Assembly (NCBI RefSeq): GCF_003386285.1
Contig: NZ_QPNC01000023.1
Coordinates: 1-64,000, forward strand
Source of the DNA: Nocardiopsis sp. FIRDI 009
Lineage (GTDB): Bacteria > Actinomycetota > Actinomycetes > Streptosporangiales > Streptosporangiaceae
Length of the DNA: 64,000 bases
Direction of reading: 5' to 3'
Shown here one piece after another: positions 8,832 through 16,766 of this stretch. Position 1 is the first letter of the stretch. Each line of letters begins with the position of its first letter. The position numbers and the translations under genes are program-made. A model generated the notes under the pieces. That model was not told the DNA's origin, did not search any database, and saw nothing but the letters and a program-made list of their open reading frames with translations.

Positions 8832-9605
8832 CTACTTCGGCGGCATGCGCAGGGCGCCGTCGATCCGGACGACCTCGCCGTTGACGTAGCTGATCTCCAG
8901 CAGGGCCCTGGCGAGCTTGCCGAACTCGGCGGCGGTGCCCAGGCGCTTGGGGAAGGGCACCGGCGCGGCGAGGCGCTTCTTGAACTCCTCGGCGCCCTCG
9001 CCCTCACCGTAGATGGGGGTCTCCAGGATGCCGGGGGCGATGGTGTTGACGGTGATGCCGACCGCGGCGAGGTCGCGCGCGGCGGGCAGGGTCATACCGA
9101 TCACGCCGCCCTTGGAGGAGGAGTAGGCGATCTGGCCGATCTGGCCCTCGATGCCCGCCAGGGAGGCGGTGTTGACGATGGCGCCGCGCTCGCCGTCCTC
9201 GTTGACCGGTTCGGTCTTGGCGATCTCGGCGGCGGCCAGGCGCAGCACGTTGAAGGTACCGATCAGGTTGACCTGGATGATCTTCTGGTAGCTGTCCAGG
9301 TCGTGCGGGTTGCCGTTCTTGTCCACGGTGCGGTTGGCCCAGGCGATCCCGGCGCAGGAGACGGCCGCGCGGAAGGGCTTGCCGGTGTCGACGGCGGCCT
9401 GGACGGCGGCCTTGACCTGGTCCTCCTGGGAGACGTCGGTGTTGACGAAGACACCGCCGATCTCCTTGGCGATGGCTTCGCCGCGCTCGGCGTTGAGGTC
9501 GGCGATGACGACGGTCGCGCCGGCGCTCGCGAGTTCCTTGGCGGTGGCCTCACCGAGGCCGCTGGCGCCGCCCGAGACGAGGGCGGAGATTCCGTTCAGA
9601 TCCAT
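8832..9605 (-). CDS. SDR 3-hydroxyacyl-CoA dehydrogenase (type II-like)
   Basis: A 257-residue short-chain dehydrogenase. It has SGGASGLG (11-18, NAD loop), SCAGIA in place of NNAG, NTASLAG with the catalytic serine, and Y161/K165 in YSSSKGG; it ends MPPK. The closest known family is 3-hydroxyacyl-CoA dehydrogenase type 2 (HSD17B10-like), which would follow the hydratase encoded just downstream. I placed the start at ATG 9605 because it gives the usual N-terminus ([13 protein letters not shown]). The upstream small gene overlaps this start by ten bases. Confidence 0.83.
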   Translation of the reverse strand: MDLNGISALVSGGASGLGEATAKELASAGATVVIADLNAERGEAIAKEIGGVFVNTDVSQEDQVKAAVQAAVDTGKPFRAAVSCAGIAWANRTVDKNGNPHDLDSYQKIIQVNLIGTFNVLRLAAAEIAKTEPVNEDGERGAIVNTASLAGIEGQIGQIAYSSSKGGVIGMTLPAARDLAAVGITVNTIAPGILETPIYGEGEGAEEFKKRLAAPVPFPKRLGTAAEFGKLARALLEISYVNGEVVRIDGALRMPPK

Positions 9606-10165
9606 GAGCCGCACTCTACAGACGATGTGACCCACGCACTAGAACCGGGTTCGGTTTTTCGTGGACCGGAACTCGTGGCCCGGTTCATCCCGAGCCAGGC
9701 GCGGGTGAGGTCGCGCAGTTCGTCGAACTCCCCGGGCCGGGGCGGGACGGGGGCGAGCAGGTCGCCATCGGGCACCGGACGGGGCGCGGGAACGCGTGGG
9801 GCCGCGTGTTTGGGGGTGTAGGCGGGGGTCGATACCGGGGGGCCGTCGGCGGTCGGCCGGGTCGTGCGGGCGCGCAGGCGCCGGGCGGGGTGCGCGCTGG
9901 CGTAGGCGAGGTCGCGCTCGTGGGCGAGGTAGAAGGGCCGGACGAGGGCGGTGTCGTCGACGGGAGGGGCCGGGCGGGGCGAGGGCGAGGCGGGGACCGA
10001 CGCGGGCTCGGGAGTGGGTTCGGAAACCGGGGTGGGCACCGGCGCGTAGCGGCGGACCCGGGTGGAGCGGCGCCGACGGGCGCTGTGGCGGCCACGGGCG
10101 GGGGCGAGGAGGGTCTTCAGGCAGTCCAGGGCGGAGCCGAGGACGGCACGGCTAGACTCAGCCAT
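9596..10165 (-). CDS. proline-rich small protein of unknown function
   Basis: A 189-residue protein I do not recognise by function. It has a basic N-terminus (RRRRSTRVRR around residue 30), a proline-rich middle, and a short conserved-looking block DDTALVRPFYLAHERDL like that in many small actinobacterial hypothetical proteins found near XRE regulators. The C-terminal third is again proline-rich and ends over the first bases of the SDR gene. There is no signal peptide or membrane segment. It lies downstream of the XRE/SLOG/Nudix operon across a 261-bp gap that is less GC-rich than its surroundings and should hold its promoter. Confidence 0.55.
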   Translation of the reverse strand: MAESSRAVLGSALDCLKTLLAPARGRHSARRRRSTRVRRYAPVPTPVSEPTPEPASVPASPSPRPAPPVDDTALVRPFYLAHERDLAYASAHPARRLRARTTRPTADGPPVSTPAYTPKHAAPRVPAPRPVPDGDLLAPVPPRPGEFDELRDLTRAWLGMNRATSSGPRKTEPGSSAWVTSSVECGSWI

Positions 10166-10426
10166 GTCGGCAATCCGTTTCTTCAAGGGTGGAAGTTGCT
10201 GGCCACGACCCCGGGCGGTTAGGTACCGTCGCGGGGTCTTCGTATGCGGTTGTCGTTCGCGACAAAGAGTAGAGCACTCCGGCGGATTGGGTGAACTTTT
10301 CTGCGAAACCGCGCTGCTTTGAGAACCAGGTTTTTCATTTCCCCAGTTCAACCGGCGTGTCGCACAGAACCAGCCCGGTTTATCCGCCAAGCCAGAAGAA
10401 TCCACTTTCGCCCGAATTCGACGTGC

Positions 10427-10865
10427 CTATTCCAGAAGATCTCGGCCGTCGTGCGTACGGATCCGCGGCGGCCCGGAGAGCACGGCGTCCAGGAGGCGGC
10501 AGGCGTAGGCGGGAGCCATGCGCTCCCGCACCTCATCCGGGGTGCACCACTCGACACGGGTGGCTTCCTGTGACGGCCGAGGCTCTCCGTCGCGCGGAGT
10601 GCAGCGGAAGACCAGGGCGACGATGCCGCGTTCGAGGTTCTTGTAGACCCCGGTCAGCTCCCCCACCCGAACACGCAGGCCGGTCTCCTCCAGCACCTCA
10701 CGCCGCACCCCCGGATTCGATGTCCTCGTCCAGTTCGAGGACGCCACCAGGCGGTTCCCAATGCCCGTTGTCGGTGCGCTGGATCGCGAGGACGCGCCCG
10801 TCCTCGCGAATGACGGCTCCGGCGACGGAGACCGAGTGCATGGCGGGGAACGGCGGGGAACTCAT
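10427..10865 (-). pseudogene. Nudix hydrolase broken by a +1 frameshift
   Basis: The N-terminal part (MSSPPFPAMHSVSVAGAVI) and the C-terminal part (VRREVLEETGLRV to DGRDLLE) lie in different frames. They meet at a run of five C (10708-10712) inside the Nudix box. With four C the text reads GGVLELDEDIESGVRRE and then VLEETG, a perfect GX5EX7REUXEEXGU box, and the whole gene becomes 145 codons. As sequenced, translation stops within a few codons of the break. The ATG overlaps the stop of the SLOG gene (ATGA), showing it was made as part of that operon. Either a real recent mutation or a homopolymer sequencing error. Confidence 0.85.
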
Positions 10866-11344
10866 TCCCTGCGAGCGCCTTCGGGCCAGATGACGTCGAC
10901 CGGGACACCCCTCCCCCGGGCGGCCTCGACCGCGTCTCCCGTGCCGCCCTTGCCATCGGAGGGCTGGCCGTCCCAGACCGCGAACAAGCGGTCGATCCCG
11001 CCCAGCACGGCCTCGTTGGCGTCCTCGTAGGCGGTGCGCCCGGCCGTCCGGTGCGGCATGTACCGCACCAGCGCCGACCGCATGAGCAGGCCGTCGAACC
11101 GGTCCAGATTGTCCGGCTTGACCTTGGCCTCCCGGTAGTCGACCGATGGCAGGACGACCTCCAACCGCCCTCCCGCGTCGAGCACGACCTCCGCGAAGAG
11201 CTGATCGGCCCCACGCGCCAGGCACGACAGACCGGTCAGGTCGCCGTTCGCGTACGGGGCGAGAGCCTCCGCCAGCGCCGCGCGCACGAGCGGCACGCTG
11301 TCCGCGCTGAGGTTCGAGTGCCCAGTGATACCGATGCGCGTCAC
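10862..11344 (-). CDS. SLOG-like nucleotide-binding protein
   Basis: A 160-residue Rossmann-like protein starting RIGITGHSNLS and containing GLSCLARGADQLFAE. This pattern of an early GHR/GHS loop followed by a GxARGAD loop is seen in SLOG/DprA-like proteins that bind nucleotides or nucleotide-derived ligands. It overlaps the XRE regulator upstream (GTGA) and the Nudix gene downstream (ATGA), so the three are one translational unit. SLOG and Nudix neighbours point to a nucleotide-type ligand, but the ligand and any reaction are unknown. Confidence 0.65.
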   Translation of the reverse strand: MTRIGITGHSNLSADSVPLVRAALAEALAPYANGDLTGLSCLARGADQLFAEVVLDAGGRLEVVLPSVDYREAKVKPDNLDRFDGLLMRSALVRYMPHRTAGRTAYEDANEAVLGGIDRLFAVWDGQPSDGKGGTGDAVEAARGRGVPVDVIWPEGARRE

Positions 11345-12837
11345 ACCGACTCCTTCACGTCCGACTGTCCGGCCAGCAGGGTATTCGACAACTCGTCCCG
11401 GACCTCCGCGACGGAGGGATCCCGGTGGAAGGCCGCAGCCTCCCTGTGCCAGTCATGCAACCGCCGACGGACACGCCCGGAGCCGAGAGTACGTTCGATT
11501 GAAGCGGCTTGACGCACTACACGAGCGGCTTCGGTTGGCTCGCCGAGCAACAAGTAGGTCCTTCCGAGCCCAACGAGGTCGAATGCCCGATTCCGTTTCT
11601 TCTCCGAGTCTCGTAGTTGAAGCGCCTGGTTAATGTAGATTGCGGACAATTCAGCATGTTTGCGAAGAACTACCCTATCCTGCTGCTCCGACGCCAGATC
11701 TCGGTAACGGGCACCGACGACACCAGACAGTTCCGCATGGTCAAAGTTGCGTGCCCAGTGGGGAAAGCCGTCCTCACTACCGGATCCCAGCAGATCCTCA
11801 GCCTGGGAGACGGTACGGTGAAATGCCTCCGCCCGTCCCATACGCGCATACGCCCACCCCTCACGCGTTCGCAGCAGGGAGAGGACCTGTGCCGGCGCCT
11901 GGTGTGCGTGTGCGCTGTCGAGGGCGAGCCGGGAGATATCCAAGGCGTCCTGAGGGCGCTTCACGTCCAGCATCTGACGTGCCATATCGGCGAGGACTCC
12001 GACGCCGTACAGACGGTGTTCGGGCCCAGCCTGGTGGATCGCTCGCAAGGACGCCGTGTAGTACCTCTGCGCGGTGGGGTGGTCCCCCTCGTCGTAGGAC
12101 ATCGAGGCGATGATCTTGGACAGTTCGGCCATCACCGCGAACAGTCGCGACTGGACACCGGCGGGTTGAGGCGTATCGACGAGCTCCCCCACCTCAGAGA
12201 GTTGACCGACGACGGCCTTGCGACGAATACCCAGACGCCATCGGTCGTCCCAGTGCCGGAGCGCAACAGTCGCGGCTTCGATCCGCCGTAGCTCCGACTC
12301 CCCGATCGTGCCCCCTCGGGGGCCGGGCAGCCTGGATGCGGGCATCAGCCAGTGTTCCAGCGTCTCGGTCAGAGCCGCGCCTACGACGAGAGCGCCGCCC
12401 ACAGCGAGAGCGTCTCTGCGTTTCATCAGGTCCCTCAGGGTGATCTCAGCAATGTCCTGCACTGTCCTTGGCGCTGACCATAGATCACCTGAGCTGCTTT
12501 GGGACACTTCCGCCTCTGTGTCCCTATAGCTGAATCCAGCACACGAATCGGCAAGGCCGAGAATCCTTCTCGGTTCGTTCGGCATCCTGAGGCCCTCGGC
12601 GATGCGCTGCCAGGTCCGCAAAGCTGTGACCTGGCGCTTTCCAGACATGATTCCGCTGACATGCGGCTGTGCCATGTCGATGGCAGCACCGACCATCTGC
12701 TGGCTTGCCCCGAGGTACTGCCTGACCAGACGCAGCAGTGCTCCGGCGTCCTGATCCTCAAGAGCCTCCAGAACATCAGCACGTGACCAGAACGTGGGTG
12801 GAGCGGGCAGCCACGAAGAACGAAGAGGGCCGTTCAC
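11341..12837 (-). CDS. XRE-family regulator with TPR-like C-terminal region
   Basis: About 498 residues. The start VNGPLRSSWLPAPPTFW is typical of a large actinobacterial XRE family. The helix-turn-helix covers about residues 36-92 (LRLVRQYLGASQQMVG, AQPHVSGIMSGKRQVTAL). From about 160 onward helical repeats (ATVALRHWDD, YYTASLRAIHQAG, DALDISRLALDSAHAH and others) resemble TPR arrays that sense partners or ligands. I used GTG 12837; open frame continues upstream but lacks family similarity. It is divergent from the ATP-binding/radical SAM operon and probably controls the shared 121-bp promoter region. Confidence 0.83.
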   Translation of the reverse strand: MNGPLRSSWLPAPPTFWSRADVLEALEDQDAGALLRLVRQYLGASQQMVGAAIDMAQPHVSGIMSGKRQVTALRTWQRIAEGLRMPNEPRRILGLADSCAGFSYRDTEAEVSQSSSGDLWSAPRTVQDIAEITLRDLMKRRDALAVGGALVVGAALTETLEHWLMPASRLPGPRGGTIGESELRRIEAATVALRHWDDRWRLGIRRKAVVGQLSEVGELVDTPQPAGVQSRLFAVMAELSKIIASMSYDEGDHPTAQRYYTASLRAIHQAGPEHRLYGVGVLADMARQMLDVKRPQDALDISRLALDSAHAHQAPAQVLSLLRTREGWAYARMGRAEAFHRTVSQAEDLLGSGSEDGFPHWARNFDHAELSGVVGARYRDLASEQQDRVVLRKHAELSAIYINQALQLRDSEKKRNRAFDLVGLGRTYLLLGEPTEAARVVRQAASIERTLGSGRVRRRLHDWHREAAAFHRDPSVAEVRDELSNTLLAGQSDVKESV

Positions 12838-12958
12838 ACATACCGCCTGTGGATATCGCTGCTGGATTCCGAGGTTACGGCTCTCTGACGTTACATCGCC
12901 GTACGGAGTCCCTACACGAAAACGACCATCCTCGTGATGGACATTGAGGTGAACGGTG

Positions 12959-13462
12959 ATGACCACCCCACTGACAACAACCACGGTGACGCCCCGACGG
13001 CTGAGCTTCGCCGACCCCAACCGGTGCGGGATCATGCTCGGTCCGGACCTCTACCACGTCCGTGTCGCACGCACCTGGGCCCACCAGGTCGCATGCACCA
13101 CGCCCAACGCAGCCTTTCCACTGGTCACCGTGGTCAGCGAGCTCGTCTCCAACGCGCTGCGGCACACCTGCTCCGGTGACCCTGGCGGCACCACCCGCGT
13201 CGTGATCGAACGCCGCCCCTTCTCCTATGTCCTCACCGTCACCGACAACGGACCCCGTCCCGGAGACACCATCCCCGTCCCCCGTATCGAGGGCCCCGAC
13301 AACCCCCGGCCGATTGGCGGCTACGGACTCCGGATCGTCGACACCCTCGCCGCCTACTGGGACTGGTCCGGCACGGCCGGAGGTCCCCTCACTGTCCGCG
13401 CCCTCATCGAACACGCCCCCCGCCCGATCCGGAAGGGACGAAAGAAGGTAGGACGACCGTGA
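12959..13462 (+). CDS. RsbW-like ATP-binding protein (GHKL ATPase)
   Basis: A 167-residue single-domain GHKL ATPase. It has the N-box VVSELVSNALRHT, the DNGP (G1) motif and the GGYGLRIVDTLA (G2) lid, as in anti-sigma kinases RsbW/SpoIIAB and the many short streptomycete ATP-binding proteins. There is no sensor or membrane segment. ATG 12959 has GAGG upstream; an in-frame GTG immediately precedes it. The stop overlaps the radical SAM start (GTGA), so the two are coupled. It may phosphorylate or sequester a partner, but no sigma or anti-anti-sigma gene is nearby. Confidence 0.78.
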   Translation: MTTPLTTTTVTPRRLSFADPNRCGIMLGPDLYHVRVARTWAHQVACTTPNAAFPLVTVVSELVSNALRHTCSGDPGGTTRVVIERRPFSYVLTVTDNGPRPGDTIPVPRIEGPDNPRPIGGYGLRIVDTLAAYWDWSGTAGGPLTVRALIEHAPRPIRKGRKKVGRP

Positions 13463-14376
13463 CCACCTCCCTCGAAAGCGCTACCCCCACCGGCCCGACC
13501 GTGCCGCCGTTGCGGTTCGTCTGGTTGGAGATCACCGGCAAGTGCCAACTGGCGTGCACCCACTGCTACGCCGACAGCGGCCCTGACGGAACCCACGGCA
13601 CCATGACCACCGACGACTGGCGGCGTGTCATCGACGACGTCGCCCACACCGGCGCTGGCATGGTCCAGTTCATCGGCGGCGAACCGGTGCTCCACCCCGG
13701 CCTGGGCGAGCTGATCGAGCACGCGCTCAACCAGAGGCTCGAAGTCGAGGTCTTCACCAACCTCGTGCACGTCCCACCGGGGCTGTGGGAGGTCTTCAAG
13801 CGCCCCGGTGTGCGGCTGGCAACGTCCTGGTATTCGGACAACCCAGACGAGCACGAGCAGATCACCCAGCGCCCCACCCACGCCCGCACGCTCGCCAACA
13901 TCGCTGAGGCCAAGCGGCGCGAGATTCCTTTGCGCGCTGGTGTCATCGGTGTTCTGGAGTCCCAGCGCAGCGACCAGGCGAGCCGTACTCTCCTCGACCT
14001 GGGAGTCGACGAAGTCCGGTACGACGACCTTCGAGGGGTCGGCCGCGGTGCCGTCGCGGAGGTTGAGCCGGACACGTCGGTGTTGTGCGGGCGGTGCGCG
14101 CACGGCAACCTCGCGATCTCCCCCACAGGTGAGGTGTGGCCGTGTGTCTTCACCCGGTGGATGCCGATCGGTAACGTGCGCGAGCAATCGTTGAACGACA
14201 TCCTCAACAGCGACCGGATGGCTACGGTGGTGGGTGAGCTTCGCAAGGAGTTCACCCACCGCGCGGTATGCGTGCCCAACATGTGCGACCCGCAGTGCGG
14301 CCCCTCGTGCAGCCCGGCATGCCAGCCCAAGGGAGACTGCACCCCCGCGGGCAACTGCGCCCCGAACTACCGGTAG
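13459..14376 (+). CDS. radical SAM protein with cysteine-rich C-terminus (SPASM-like)
   Basis: A 305-residue radical SAM enzyme. The 4Fe-4S/SAM motif is C29-x3-C33-x2-C36 (GKCQLACTHCYAD), followed by the FIGGEP loop (72-76). The C-terminus has C210, C213 and C229 (CGRCAHGN to WPCV), IGNVREQSLNDIL, and then seven cysteines between 271 and 300, enough for auxiliary clusters as in SPASM-type peptide-modifying enzymes. The substrate is unknown; I see no precursor peptide gene beside it. It sits between the ATP-binding protein and the AAA ATPase in one rightward operon. Confidence 0.83.
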   Translation: MTTSLESATPTGPTVPPLRFVWLEITGKCQLACTHCYADSGPDGTHGTMTTDDWRRVIDDVAHTGAGMVQFIGGEPVLHPGLGELIEHALNQRLEVEVFTNLVHVPPGLWEVFKRPGVRLATSWYSDNPDEHEQITQRPTHARTLANIAEAKRREIPLRAGVIGVLESQRSDQASRTLLDLGVDEVRYDDLRGVGRGAVAEVEPDTSVLCGRCAHGNLAISPTGEVWPCVFTRWMPIGNVREQSLNDILNSDRMATVVGELRKEFTHRAVCVPNMCDPQCGPSCSPACQPKGDCTPAGNCAPNYR

Positions 14377-14385
14377 AGGAACAGC

Positions 14386-15126
14386 GTGTTCGTCCAAGGC
14401 ATCGACATCCCCGAAGGACTCGACCCTCCGAACCCGACCGCGTGGCCGTACTCGGTTCCGGCCGTCGGCCGCCTGCTCACCGAACCGCTGGAGTTCCACG
14501 CCCCCGTGACGTTCCTGGTGGGCGAGAACGGTTCGGGCAAGTCGACCCTGGTCGAGGGGATCGCCGAAGCCTACGGCCTGGACGCGCGCGGCGGCCGGGC
14601 CGGACGCAAGTACGCCAACAACCGACCCAAGACCCCCCTGGGCGAGCGGCTGCGCCTGGACCTGACCGCACGCGGCGCCCGGCAGTTGTCCTCCGGGCGC
14701 CGCGCCCGCACCGGGTACTTCCTCCGCGCCGAGACCACGTTCGGGTTCGCCGAGGCGGTCTCGGGCATGCACGGCTACTGGGAGGAGAACCTGTCCGAGC
14801 ACAGCCACGGCGAAGGGTTCCTCATCATCCTCCAGAACATGTTCGACAAGCCCGGCCTGTACCTCATGGACGAACCCGAGGCCGCGCTGTCGTTCATGTC
14901 CTGTCTGCGCCTGGTCGGACTCATGCACGACCTGGCCGAAGCCGGGTCGCAGATCATCTGCGCCACACACAGCCCGATCCTGTCGGCGACCCCGGGCGCG
15001 GACATCATCGAGGTCGGTGACCACGGGGCGCGCCGCACGAAGTGGGACGAGTTGGAGATGGTCGACCACTGGCGCCGCTACCTGTCCGATCCCGGCAGGT
15101 ACCTACGCCACCTGATCGACGCATGA
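14386..15126 (+). CDS. AAA/ABC-type ATPase
   Basis: A 246-residue stand-alone ATPase of the AAA_21/COG3910 kind. Walker A is GENGSGKST (46-54), an ABC-like signature SHGEG lies near 140, Walker B is LYLMDEPEAAL (158-168) and the switch histidine is in CATHSP (H195). There are no membrane segments and no permease nearby, so it is not a transporter. Similar short ATPases occur in defence and repair contexts, but no nuclease partner is adjacent. GTG start with AGAGGA upstream; its stop overlaps the kinase-like gene (ATGA). Confidence 0.8.
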   Translation: MFVQGIDIPEGLDPPNPTAWPYSVPAVGRLLTEPLEFHAPVTFLVGENGSGKSTLVEGIAEAYGLDARGGRAGRKYANNRPKTPLGERLRLDLTARGARQLSSGRRARTGYFLRAETTFGFAEAVSGMHGYWEENLSEHSHGEGFLIILQNMFDKPGLYLMDEPEAALSFMSCLRLVGLMHDLAEAGSQIICATHSPILSATPGADIIEVGDHGARRTKWDELEMVDHWRRYLSDPGRYLRHLIDA

Positions 15127-15956
15127 CCTCGGCCCAGTCACTGGCGAACCAGCGTCACCGGGCGCGCATGCGTGAACTTCTCACCCGAGCGGCGGAGGGT
15201 TTCGGCACCATCCTGGTGGGTGAGGCGGTGTTCGGGTGGCGTGACCGCAGCATCGGCGCACCCGCCCACGGACCTCGGGGAGACGCGTGGGTACGCGTGA
15301 CCACCGAGCACCTCTCGTGGGCGCACGGCACCTACTGGACGGGCAACGCCGACTCCTCAGCCATCACGAACGTTCCCAAACCGGAGATGATCGAGGTGAC
15401 CGAGTGGGAGGATACGCCCAACCGTGTCCGGGCCGAGTTAATGACGCGCCTCCCCGGGCGGGTGTGCTCACAGACCGCCGAGCTCCGGCATTCTCCCGAG
15501 CTCGACGACACCTGGTGGACGGACCTGAAGGCGGCGGTCGACCGTGTCGGGGAGACCTCCACGGAGCGGGTCGCGGTCAGCCAGGAGGCCATCACACGTC
15601 GGCTGACGGTGTTCTTCGCGGACGCCATCGACCCGACCGTCCACGAATGGCGCACTGCCCACGCCGACCTGCACTGGAACAACCTGCTCGCCCCAGAACT
15701 GGGCATTCTCGACTGGGAGAGTTGGGGGCGGGCGCCGGCCGGACTCGACGCCGCGACCCTGTTGTGCCACAGTCTCTCGCGGCCAGCGACCGCGACCCTG
15801 GTGCGTGAGACCTTCGCCGACCAGCTCAACACCCCGGACGGTGTGCGGGCCCAGCTCTACGTCATCGCCCGACTGCTGCTGCGCATCGAACGCGGTGACA
15901 GTCCCGAACTGACGATTCCGCTGCACCGCCACGCCGCAGGGTTACTCCACGGCTGA
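15123..15956 (+). CDS. APH-like small-molecule kinase
   Basis: A 277-residue aminoglycoside phosphotransferase-fold protein. The catalytic loop HADLHWNN (H180, D182, N187) and the metal-binding LDWESWG (D197) are intact. The N-lobe shows FGWRDRSIGAPAHG and WVRVTTE, a divergent nucleotide-binding half. Members phosphorylate antibiotics, amino sugars or metabolites; the substrate here is not evident. Last gene of the ATP-binding/radical SAM/ATPase operon, coupled to the ATPase by a four-base overlap. Resistance is possible but context gives no direct support. Confidence 0.77.
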   Translation: MTSAQSLANQRHRARMRELLTRAAEGFGTILVGEAVFGWRDRSIGAPAHGPRGDAWVRVTTEHLSWAHGTYWTGNADSSAITNVPKPEMIEVTEWEDTPNRVRAELMTRLPGRVCSQTAELRHSPELDDTWWTDLKAAVDRVGETSTERVAVSQEAITRRLTVFFADAIDPTVHEWRTAHADLHWNNLLAPELGILDWESWGRAPAGLDAATLLCHSLSRPATATLVRETFADQLNTPDGVRAQLYVIARLLLRIERGDSPELTIPLHRHAAGLLHG

Positions 15957-15960
15957 GGAG

Positions 15961-15992
15961 CGGAGTGGGGCTGTGCTCCTGACAGCCCTCCG
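15961..15992. terminator. hairpin between converging genes
   Basis: GGGCTGT (15968-15974) pairs with ACAGCCC (15982-15988), extended by CGGA/TCCG after a bulge. It lies between the stop of the rightward kinase gene and the stop of the leftward membrane protein and can serve both strands. Confidence 0.5.
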
Positions 15993-16020
15993 AGTTGCTG
16001 CCCCAGGGATGGAGAACCCG

Positions 16021-16521
16021 CTACCAGGGCCACCAGGGGACGGGGGCCTCCTCGACCGGCTCCTCGTCCTCCGTCTCGGTCGGTTCCGGCTCGGGGCGCT
16101 CCGGCTGTGGTTCGGGGGCGGGCTGCTCGGGTTCCGGCTCCGGCTCGGGTTCCTCCCCGGACGTCGCGGAGGCGGTCGCGGAGGGCGACGCCTCCGGTGA
16201 CGGCGGGGACGACGGTTCCTCCCCCTCGTCGTCCTGCGGCAGGACGGCCGAGGCGGTGGGTGTGGAAACGGCGCTCGGGAGCGGCGAGGCCGGGTCCGTG
16301 GCCGGACCGGAGGGCAGTTCCTCGGCCTGCCCCACGCGCTGGCGGTCGTCCCCGCCGGTCTCCGGCGGGGCCTGGGACACGAGGACGAAGACGAGCACTC
16401 CGGACATGGTGATCACGCCCACGGAGCAGGCGATCGCTGCCTGGAGGAGACGCTGGCGGCGCCGTTCGATGCGGCGCGCCTCGCTTCGCCGGAGTCGCGT
16501 CGGATGAGATGTGCGGGTCAT
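16021..16521 (-). CDS. single-pass membrane protein with Pro/Glu-rich tail
   Basis: A 166-residue protein of unknown function. A very basic N-terminus (RLRRSEARRIERRRQRL) precedes one membrane segment at about 27-50 (AAIACSVGVITMSGVLVFVLV). The remaining 115 residues are low-complexity Pro/Glu/Ser, with EPEPEPEPEQP-type repeats, ending PVPWWPW. Orientation by the positive-inside rule puts the acidic tail outside, where it may span or contact the wall. It is monocistronic, facing the APH-like gene. The ATG at 16521 gives the natural N-terminus; longer open frame upstream is shadow. Confidence 0.65.
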   Translation of the reverse strand: MTRTSHPTRLRRSEARRIERRRQRLLQAAIACSVGVITMSGVLVFVLVSQAPPETGGDDRQRVGQAEELPSGPATDPASPLPSAVSTPTASAVLPQDDEGEEPSSPPSPEASPSATASATSGEEPEPEPEPEQPAPEPQPERPEPEPTETEDEEPVEEAPVPWWPW

Positions 16522-16668
16522 CGCGTGCGTCGGCTTCTCTTGGGAGTCGGTGGCGGGCTCGGCCCCACGGGGCGTGGAGCCCGCGGAAGTTCGGGCTACC
16601 TTACATAAGCGGGGCGTGAGATCGCACGTTACCCGGGAGGAACCCACGCCGCGCGGGAAACGCGAAAA

Positions 16669-16698
16669 GGGCGCCGCACATGATCGCGTGCGGCGCCC
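16669..16698 (-). terminator. terminator of the inositol operon
   Basis: A perfect 11-bp stem, GGGCGCCGCAC (16669-16679) with GTGCGGCGCCC (16688-16698), and an eight-base loop. On the leftward transcript it is followed by CCTTTTC, so it has a short U-tract. It lies 69 bp after the iolH stop and is a good intrinsic terminator. Confidence 0.85.
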
Positions 16699-16766
16699 GG
16701 TCGGGGCGTTGGGCCCCTCGGCCGTCCCTGCGCGGGACGGGCCGACACGACACCCCGACGTCCTGG

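Noticed and set aside
14386-15956. Reading the AAA ATPase and APH-like genes as an antibiotic export and resistance pair
   Set aside because: The ATPase has no membrane partner and is not of the ABC-F type; the kinase has no feature specific to drug modification.
9606-15956. Mobile element carrying the accessory locus
   Set aside because: No integrase, transposase, tRNA gene or flanking repeats seen; most of it has the same high GC and codon use as neighbours.
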